Positions 56,501-64,000 of a stretch of 64,000 bases of DNA are shown here, piece after piece. The position numbers and the translations under genes were made by a program. The DNA comes from Marasmius tenuissimus (lineage: Eukaryota; Basidiomycota; Agaricomycetes; Agaricales; Marasmiaceae). How positions within the stretch are numbered: position 1 is the first letter of the stretch; the number at the start of each line of letters is the position of its first letter. The stretch is taken from positions 124,001 through 188,000 of the forward strand of contig JAQOTA010000058.1 in the NCBI GenBank assembly GCA_029532415.1, read 5' to 3'. The notes below the pieces were generated by a model. The model did no database searches. It saw only the letters and a program-made list of their open reading frames with translations, and was not told the DNA's origin.

Positions 56501-58874
56501 TCCACCTCGCGCCCCTCCTCTACAATTTCGCTTTCTCAACAAAGTGTGATGAACTTATGGTTCAACGGCGTAGAAGTTGAGACTCTCATCAGGTTGATGG
56601 AAGATGGTTTGAAGGAGCTGGTTGAATCGCTGACGTCTTGGGGAAAGGAAGCCACCGACATGCCACGGCTCTGGGATACCATAAACCAGCTGAACGGGGT
56701 CACCACCAGCCGGGTCTCCAAGGTTGCCGCTGGCAAGAGCCGTGCTGTAGGGATAACAGGAAGGGAGTTCTCATCGAGCAAAAGCAGTTTCTATGGAGAC
56801 TCCCTAGGCTCAGGCAAGGCGAGCGAAGCAGGTAACAAGGCTGACTCTGGGATCGAAGAGAGTAATGGTAGCCGGGATCCCCACTCCGGTCGTACGTGAC
56901 TAGTTCTCTCCAGACGATTTTTGCTGATGTTCTCCTTGCCCCCTTTGCGACTCTCAGTTCCGAAAGCCTGGGCAGAGGTGGCCATGGAGATGTTGCAATC
57001 GGGTTTCTTCCCGTGCGAAAATAAGTATTTGGCTGACAAGATCAAATACCTCCTCAAAAGCGCCGTGGAGAAATATATCGAAAAGTGTCACATACCGCTT
57101 TCAGAGGGCCATGGGTTCGATTGCCTTGTCGTGCCAGGTTAGCCGATATCTCTCAGTCCGATGCAGTCTGTGAGTGCACTAACATCTACGCTCCCAGATC
57201 CCTTCGGAGTTCTTGCCCCCGACGAAATCTACTACCGACCGTCAGAAGGTTTCGTCAACCCTGAGACGATGTTGACTGAATCGGTCTTAACAGGGGAGGT
57301 TTTGGTGAGACTCGGATTTCCTATGCGTCGTAGTCATCAATTAACAATCATCTGCAGATTGGGCGGTAAGATCCAAGGGTGTCTAACGTCGAGGGAAAAG
57401 GACTGATTCGAAACTTGCTCAGATACCCGGTCCGGTTGCCTTCGGATATACAGAAGGTAAGATTCAGTACTAGTAGAATCCTGAAAGCCTTGCTCAGTAA
57501 TTTGTCACAGGTCAAAGCGGTCGACAAGCCAGAGCTTGGGAAATGGCAAGATGTTATCGTTGTGCCCATACAACCGATATCAGATGAGCACAAGGGGCTT
57601 ATGAGCTTCATGAGCATCCTTGGTGGAGGAGGTGAGGGGCCTCTGATTACTATCGACTATATATTAAAAATTCATGCCTTTTTACAGATCTCGACGGCGG
57701 TATGTTCACCATCATCTTGTAATGACGCTCTAGATCTAACTGAGACTCCCACCAGACAACGCATTCGTCATCCGCCATCCCAAGCTTGTCCCGCCTTTTG
57801 ACAAGAAGCCACTTACTCTACCCCCGCCCGACCTTGATGACAATTTTCAGTCGGAGAAGATACGAACGACAGCCTTCGCAAAAGATATACGGCGCCTTGT
57901 TGACAACAATAACATTATCGATGCCCAGAGAGAGTTCTATCGCGTTGCTCTTTCTGGCTTCACCGACAGCAAAGTCGGAATCTACTCCGTTTGGTGCGAC
58001 AATGCCGTGGCGGCGCACGGTTACGACTCCCCACAGGCGATTCGGTTGGCACACATGTAGGTGGCTCAGTTCCAAGATGCATTAGTCTGACCAATGCTCA
58101 TTCTCTCAAGCTTCACCGCTCTCCTCGACGGAGGCAAGACAGGTGTCCTTCTGAAGCCCGGCGTCAAGAAAAAGGACGACGAAGCTGACAGGAAGATCAA
58201 GGATCGTCCAAGCCCTGGCTTTATCTTAACAATCCTTCGAAAGTTCGGGAAAAGGCTTAGCAATGACGCGCTCGCCCAGTACGACAGGAGAATCGATCAG
58301 CTCAGTAAAAAGCCCTCTCCCGACGACCCCCTCCTCCTACCTCTGAAGAGTGTCGAGGCGTTGATCACACAGGCGAAAGCTCGATCTAAACGCACTCGCG
58401 CAAGAAGAGTGTCTTTGCAAGGTAGAGAGAAATAAGCCTTCCACGTGTGATCGATGCAGGAAGCAGATCATTGCTCAAGCCAAGTATGGCCACCTCCGTG
58501 GAGATTTTGAGTGCGTGAAACGGCGCGTCGATGAAATCTTCGGCCAATGGATAGCTAGCTTTTCGAAATCTTCAGCCTCTATGGAACCAACCTCACCCTC
58601 CAAGAGAGCGAGAGACCGTGCTCAGATCCAAGCCTCGAAAAACTCCGTGACATATAATTTCTCCCAACCCATCGGATATCAATCCGATTTTTTCCCTGAA
58701 GACACAGTAAAAGTGGCCTACGCCTATTCGAAAAGCCTGGCTTTCGGGTTTGAAGTCGCATTCCAGAGCCTTACTCACCTCAAAGCCACGACATCCCATG
58801 GTGGTGCCGTATCGTCTACCAGAACCTTTGACGGTCTTCGGAACATGGGCGGCGCTGCGCGCAAGCTCTTTTGA
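53585..58874 (+). CDS. RNA-dependent RNA polymerase of RNA silencing (QDE-1/RDR type)
   Basis: The secure part runs from about 54894 to the stop at 58874. Recognisable stretches are GRGLGLMGEWHGAQNWYGGG, RSNRYSRLLGSRRMLQIRL, KVLTDGCGYINRAALAAIA, FGVLAPDEIYYRPSEGF, YPVRLPSDIQKVKAVDKPEL, the catalytic loop GGGDLDGDNAFVIRHP (57622-57791) and LDGGKTGVLLKP. The three Asp of DLDGD bind the catalytic metal. Upstream, a chain of short phase-consistent exons from the ATG at 53585 encodes a disordered N-terminus; that start is less certain. The catalytic motif is split by two introns, leaving a 12-nt exon (57688-57699); another 12-nt exon lies at 54860-54871. These enzymes make double-stranded RNA for Dicer in quelling and DNA-damage-linked small RNA pathways. 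Confidence 0.88.
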
Positions 58875-59494
58875 TTCCCCTTCTTGGTCATCTTTCCTCC
58901 TGTCTCCGATTGTCATTTACTTCTCTGTGATATCCGTCGTCCCAATTCCTTGTCCATCTACCTCTGCTCTCGCGCATTGGTTCCAGCGTTACCCATCTCT
59001 TTTGATCCCCTCGTATCTTGTTGTATCTTTATCACACCCACGGATTCGCGAAACCTACCTTCCCGTTCTCGTTTCAAATGTATCATATCTAGACTCTTCC
59101 TCTGTCTTGTGGACCAAGTGTGAAGCGCATCAAGAACTCGTCAAGAAACCCAGACCTCAAGTCCATCATCAACCTCAAGTTTGAAGACATGGTGTGCAAT
59201 AAGATCAATTCGACCGTGTGATGTGGCGCAGCTAGTGCGGCGACAGTTGAACTCGAGATGGGCGTCGAGTCGAGTTATGCAAGATCTCCGAGCTCCCGAT
59301 GTTTTGGAGACACCGACATTGCAAAGACTTTTGCTTCTGCTGAGCTCGAATCTGTTGCTGTACTGCCATGTGAGGCGCCCTGTAACTTAGTAGCTGCTCA
59401 AATTTGACTTGAAAGGAGAAATTGAGCGTGCGAACCAGCCGTCGATTCGCTCAACCTCTACCTCCATGTCTTCCTCCTGCTCTACATAGTGCCT
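58875..59494. other. Spacer between RdRP and BMT2
   Basis: A 620-bp spacer between co-directional genes. A 144-residue open frame (58750-59184) overlaps the end of the polymerase in another frame and is judged a shadow. The right end holds the BMT2 promoter. Nothing else is visible. Confidence 0.45.
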
Positions 59495-60497
59495 ATGCCT
59501 AAAGCACGTAAGAAGAAAGCACCAATAACGGCTTCCGGCTCAACGACGACGTCTAGTAAACCACAAAGCAGCCGCGGCGTCATACGAAAATTCCATGTAC
59601 TAATCAAACGGCAAGCCCAACTACAGAGCAAGCTGGATGGCGGGAACGGCAGTGCAAGTCTTGTCCAAGAATTGGTGGATATACAGAACGAAATCGAGGA
59701 GCTTGGAGGGCTAGACAGTTACCAACGTATGTCTACCATCGGGCAAGGGAACGATCGCGGAGGTGGAAGCGAGAAGGTGCTCATCCAGTGGTTGAAGGAT
59801 GCTGAGATGCATAAATCAGGGAAAACTTACAAGTGTGTACCACGAATGCTGCTCGTTGACGTCTTTCGGAGATTCATAGTCACTAGATTGTTGGAAGTAG
59901 GCGCACTAAAAGCTGACAATTATGCCTCCTGCACGTCATGGATCGAAACGACACCCATCGACCTAAATTCACGACATCCTTCAATTCTGGAGCAAGATTT
60001 TCTGCTCATGGACGAAGAGAAAAACGCGGAAAAGTGGGATATCATCAGCATGAGTCTCGTTGTGAACTTTGTACCAGACATCACGGATCGAGGTGTGCTC
60101 AGGCATCGTGAAACAGGTGCATTCTCTGACTATCCTTAGGTCGAATGTTACGCCTCGCTCACCGTATGATTGTACCCGACGGTCTTCTCTTTCTCGCGGT
60201 ATGATTCTGGAGAAGCTCTCGCATTCACAGCGCAGTCCTCTGATATCGACTTCCCAGCTCCCTCTTCCATGCCTCACGAACTCCCGTTACCTCAATTTCG
60301 AGCATTTCAAAGACCTCATGAACTTCATCGGTTTTGAAGAAATTCACACCAAGTGGAAAGCTGGCGGAAAAATGGTATACTGGCTTTACCGAAGGTCATC
60401 GGCGACTTCAAGCGGGACTTCTACACCGGACAAGTTCAAAAAGAAAGGTGTTCTGAGATCAGGGAATAGGAATAACTTCGCAGTTCTGCTTCGTTAA
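59495..60497 (+). CDS. BMT2: 25S rRNA adenine-N(1) methyltransferase BMT2
   Basis: Three exons (59495-60092, 60140-60198, 60258-60497) give 897 nt and 298 residues. The N-terminus is basic (MPKARKKKAP), as expected for a nucleolar protein. Family motifs are IEELGGLDSYQRMSTIGQG, DRGGGSEKVLIQWL, IDLNSRHPSILEQDF, the SAM-domain strand IISMSLVVNFVPD and GRMLRLAHRMIVPDGLLFL, and FIGFEEIHTKWKAGGKMVYW near the end. BMT2 methylates one adenine in domain IV-region helices of 25S rRNA; that is family knowledge. The start was moved from an apparent GTG at 59489 to the first ATG in frame. Confidence 0.9.
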
Positions 60498-60852
60498 CCA
60501 GCTCTTTCGATTCGCTGTCCGACTGTCAAAGAGGTCACTCCCGACGTCCAACGAAACACCGTCGAACAAAGTGTCACGACCTCTCGTGGTGCATGGTACC
60601 AGGCTCTAGATGGCTCGTCCAAGAGGTCCATAACGCGAGGAGGGATCTAAGTTGCTACACAGCGGAGAGAGGATATAGAAGAAGAATTCGTATATCGGTA
60701 ATCGTTATCATTAATGTAAGTTACATATGCTTGGTCAAATCGTCCGATTGCTCCAGGTATACTAAGAAATGGCGTGGCGTGAATCATCTAGACATTATGG
60801 CGATGAATCTCTGATACAGAAGGTTGGAACAGGATAAGGGGGAGGCTGGTAA
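60498..60852. other. Convergent 3' spacer BMT2 / V-ATPase H
   Basis: A 355-bp spacer between two converging stop codons. It contains only 3' untranslated sequence as far as I can see. Confidence 0.45.
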
Positions 60853-62719
60853 TCAGACCGAAACCCATGGCTGGCTGACAAGTAGTTGAACAGACATCAG
60901 TGCGCGGTAGCGAACATCCGAGTTCTCGTGGCTCATCAACTCCATGACACGCGCCTTGCCTCCCAGGTCTGTGACCGGTCTAGGTAGAAGGAGAAATATC
61001 TAGTCAGAGATGCCTTCGTATCGTGAAGGATCATAAACGTACTTTTTGCCTCTCTCGTAGTGCTTCACGTACTGTCCGATGTCGTGAGCGGCGACCGCCA
61101 GCACACTGGGATCGGGTGACTCCTTCAACAAGCGGATGAGAGTCCTAAAGAAATCAATACATATCAGAGAGGGAGAACAAGATACGGTCCGTCCTGACGC
61201 ACTTGAGTTGCTCATAGTCCTTATCGTTCAACTTCGTTGCATTCTCTTTCCAGAAATCATCAGATTCATGTACGGGTGTCCATGAAAGGTGTCCGGATGC
61301 AAGCTCGGAGGTATACTCATCGTAAGTCCTATTCCCAAACAGGTCAAAGAAGCCGAATATAAGTGTGAGGAGCGACATACGTGAGACTTTGGAAGTTGGC
61401 TGCAAGCTCGTCCCTTAAGAATTGAACATCCTCCACGATGTCCTCATCTCCCCACTTCCTGGTGCAAAGGTTCTTGGCGAAGGGAAGAAGCTGGGCAACC
61501 AACATGGCTGGGAGATTTGCACTGGGGGCTTTGATGACAAGGTTCTTCGAGGAAGATTAGATTAAAGAACCCGGTATTGGAACTGTACGCACTCTGAAGG
61601 CAGCTACGATCACTCGGATAACCTTCTCCTTCGCGGCTGCTTGTGCTACACTGACGAGGAGGGGTATGATATCGAACTTCCTAATCGATAGCAAAGCGTT
61701 GAATTAGACAAGGATTCCGTGGCCTGAAGACAAAAATCTGACTTGTTGATCTCCTCTGCGACGTTTTGCTCGAAGGATAGGAGCCATAGGCAAAATGCTA
61801 CTTGATAACTCATCTGAGGACCAGGCTTGCGTTTGAGTATGTCGACAAATCTGCGCGTGGATGAGTCGAAGTACGGCACGACAACTAGAGCTTGCCTATA
61901 CCCTTTGATGATGCTCGGGATCGCCCAAATCGCTTGTCGGCATTCTGGGCGTGCTAGGAGCGCTTCCAAGCATTGTACTCCAACGTCGTGCTTGTGGGGT
62001 GAGGACGACTGGACCATGGTAGCGAGGATGTTCAAGAATGGTTGTAACAGCCGAGGTTGCAGGGGTTTAGGCTCCGAGCTAACGAGATGAAAGGCTGAAT
62101 AGGGAGTTGCGGGGAAATTCTGATGATCATTCCGTACCAAAAGAGGACAGTCAGAATCTGTGCAGCTTTCAATTGCATGAATTCATCTTGCATGTCCAAG
62201 GTTCTGTTCAAGTATGAGAATACGAATTGAAGAGAGTGATGCGGCGGCGCACCGAAGAAGAGGAACGTATGGCAACTCCGAGTCAGTTTCCGAAGCTCTG
62301 GTGAAGAGCGGTATACGTTCATCATGATCTGCCCAAATCGAGGTCACAATCCATCCAAAATATGGTTATCGACGTCCTTCATACCTGCCAGGGCATCGGC
62401 TATAAGGACCAGAATTGATTGCATGGTATCGAGCCTCTGCAATTTCTTTAGCAGCCGAAGATACAGCAAGGCATATGTTTGTCCATCTGAGAGAAGAAGA
62501 GACTCTATCTTGGCCTTGGGCTGCCTGTCGACCTTCTTGATGAGTGAGAGCTCCTCAGAGGTAATGAGATCGGCGCGTTGGTAGCCCTTAAATTGAAGCT
62601 GAATACCGGAGATAAACGCCTAACAGAAACAGCAAGCTCACCTCCCATGGTACTGGCTTTGATCTGATCTTGGAAGAAGTCTCATCGAGGTAAGAATTGG
62701 AGACCAGGGAGACCGACAT
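60853..62719 (-). CDS. VMA13: V-type proton ATPase subunit H (VMA13)
   Basis: About eight exons encode roughly 430 residues of HEAT/armadillo-like helices; exon 1 is 62642-62719 and the stop codon is at 60853-60855. Recognisable stretches are LVSNSYLDETSSKIRSKPVP, WEGYQRADLITSEELSLIKK, DGQTYALLYLRLLKKLQRL, MSYQVAFCLWLLSFEQNVAE, FDIIPLLVSVAQAAAKEKVI, RVIVAAFRVLNLAIK, GHLSWTPVHESDDFWKENA, VAAHDIGQYVKHYERGKK and DLGGKARVMELMSHENSDVR. Subunit H bridges V1 and V0 and prevents ATP hydrolysis by free V1. It is divergent from the mL46 gene. Confidence 0.93.
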
Positions 62720-62872
62720 TGTGGAGGAGAGGGTGAGCTTGAAGAATGCAACGATGACGGAAATGGAAATGCCGCCTATCATAAATGGTATTAATTTCTC
62801 ACGCGCTCACATGGCTACCGTAACTTTTTCGAAGAGTCTCCGGTCCTCACTCAACGCTCAACTAGAGAGGCA
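62720..62872. promoter_or_regulatory. Divergent promoter VMA13 / mL46
   Basis: A 153-bp spacer between start codons at 62719 (minus) and 62873 (plus). An alternative upstream plus-strand ATG at 62811 opens a 33-codon frame that ends at a TGA just before the donor site, so it could act as a short upstream open frame overlapping the real start. Confidence 0.45.
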
Positions 62873-63917
62873 ATGTCCTCAATGTCATCGTTATGTAGAG
62901 CTCAGCTGAATGGTGAGCTCATGTTGCCTTCTACTACTTCTTGAATACTTATGATTCATCGCCCCAAAAAGCTCGGTTCTGTGCGAGAACTCTGGCAACT
63001 CACGTTCCTCCAAATCCCGTCGCTTCGACCTCTACACCTCCATCACCCCCTACGAAGGCTCAGAAGCCGACAATAGGAACAGCAATTCTTTTGAATCGCT
63101 CTCCCATCATCACCCGCTCACCGACACCTTTCGAACGCGCCTACTATTCGTACCAAGCGCGTCTACGGCGTGCGCTGCACAACCCGTTCCCATATGACTT
63201 TTACTTCAAGCAAGGGTCTATTCTCGAAACTCGTTTCAACATGGAAGAGCGTAAACGTGAAAAAATTGCTTTTGGTCCCACCTTCGGTATAGATGATGAG
63301 TTGGACAAGGAAAAGGCCGCTGCAAACCAGGCTGCTGCTGAACAACTCGCGGAGCAAGAGGGAGAAAATGAAGCGATGATGCCAAGGGTTCATCCATCTG
63401 ACCCCACACGGGACACGAAAAGTTTGGATCGGAAAGGAAAGAGGAACATCTATTGTTTGCTCCAGGATACGGACGGTGCATGGCGTTTCCCTCACGGGAA
63501 TCTCGTCAAGGGAGAGCTGTTGCATCAAGTGAGCTGGCTACTTTCTTGCCCATGATTCAGAGAGACTGACATTGTAACTCCAGGCTGCGCATCGAGACTT
63601 GTACGCGCGATGCGGGGACCGCATAGACGCGTGGATTGTTAGTCGCAACCCGATTGGGATGTACAAACCCGAACCAAAACTGTCAGCAAAGGGAACCCCA
63701 CTTCCCGAGGTACTTTCTTCGACTTTTCCTCTCTTTCCAGTCATTGACCGTTTTTCAGGAGGTGTCGTTCTTCTTCAAGGCTCACATAATGGCAGGTCAA
63801 GTCCGTCTCGACGAAGAGAAGACGAAAGACTTTGCATGGCTTACGAAACAAGAGATTGAGCCTTTGGTGACCAAACACTACTGGGACGGTATCAAGGATA
63901 TGCTTTCAGACTATTAA
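62873..63917 (+). CDS. Mitochondrial large ribosomal subunit protein mL46 (MRPL17/MRPL46)
   Basis: Four exons (62873-62912, 62972-63528, 63584-63709, 63759-63917) give 882 nt and 293 residues. The splice creates a mitochondrial targeting sequence, MSSMSSLCRAQLNARFCART, rich in Ser and Arg. The mature part shows IGTAILLNRSPIITRSPTPF, ERAYYSYQARLRRALHNPF, FYFKQGSILETRFNMEERKR, IYCLLQDTDGAWRFPHGNLV and the NUDIX-fold remainder VSFFFKAHIMAGQVRL with DFAWLTKQEIEPLV at the end. mL46 is a structural protein of the mitochondrial 54S subunit with a degenerate NUDIX fold. The gene is complete, 83 bp from the window edge. Confidence 0.92.
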
Positions 63918-64000
63918 TAGCTTAATCTCATTACATCTTTGTCGAGTAGAATCTCGATATAATTCGACTTTCCTCATACGGTTGGATTGAAAACTCCCTG

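Noticed and set aside
58750..59184. 144-residue open frame after the RdRP
   Set aside because: It overlaps the last RdRP exon in another frame, and its remainder is low-complexity Ser/Pro/Leu sequence without a motif.
1..64000. CRISPR arrays, rRNA, riboswitches, bacterial operons
   Set aside because: No regularly spaced repeats or rRNA-like sequence; the gene structure is eukaryotic throughout.

Overview
The window is nuclear DNA of a filamentous basidiomycete, most likely an Agaricomycete. The genes are split by many short GT-AG introns (about 46-70 bp) and are densely packed on both strands. The protein families fit a mushroom-type fungus: a full-length PDR drug transporter, a fungal sesquiterpene synthase, CYP monooxygenases with basidiomycete-type motifs, tandem seven-transmembrane proteins and a QDE-1-type RNA-dependent RNA polymerase. 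All identifications come from reading motifs and reconstructing splice sites by eye; no database search was possible.

Left part (1-15.5 kb): the 3' end of an unknown gene, a PDR-type ABC transporter (1721-6726) flanked by a diverged direct repeat of about 100 bp, an ADP-ribose-type NUDIX hydrolase, an RGG-rich protein, a gene-poor stretch carrying a 202-bp MITE-like inverted-repeat element, and two tandem paralogous seven-transmembrane proteins.

Central accessory block (15.5-27.9 kb): a candidate sesquiterpenoid gene cluster. It comprises a sesquiterpene synthase (15563-16860) and a cytochrome P450 (17314-19568) in tandem on the minus strand, then, transcribed away from the P450 across a 405-bp shared promoter, a Gfo/Idh/MocA-type oxidoreductase (19974-21456) and a secreted FAD-linked oxidase (22195-24152). 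A gene-poor 2.6-kb stretch follows, then a polytopic membrane protein (26785-27854). The inferred logic is cyclisation of farnesyl diphosphate, P450 hydroxylation, then dehydrogenation/oxidation, with the nearby PDR transporter as a possible exporter.

Right part (28-64 kb): conserved housekeeping genes, mostly in head-to-head pairs. They are SPT16 (FACT), a 5'-nucleotidase-family phosphoesterase, a small glycine-rich membrane protein, an acidic unknown protein, a SCYL2-type pseudokinase, the HRQ1 helicase, TRAPPC13, SRP14, a siroheme-biosynthesis protein, SPC25, the RNA-dependent RNA polymerase, BMT2, V-ATPase subunit H and mitochondrial ribosomal protein mL46. The contrast between the accessory left 28 kb and the conserved right 36 kb is the main structural feature of the window.
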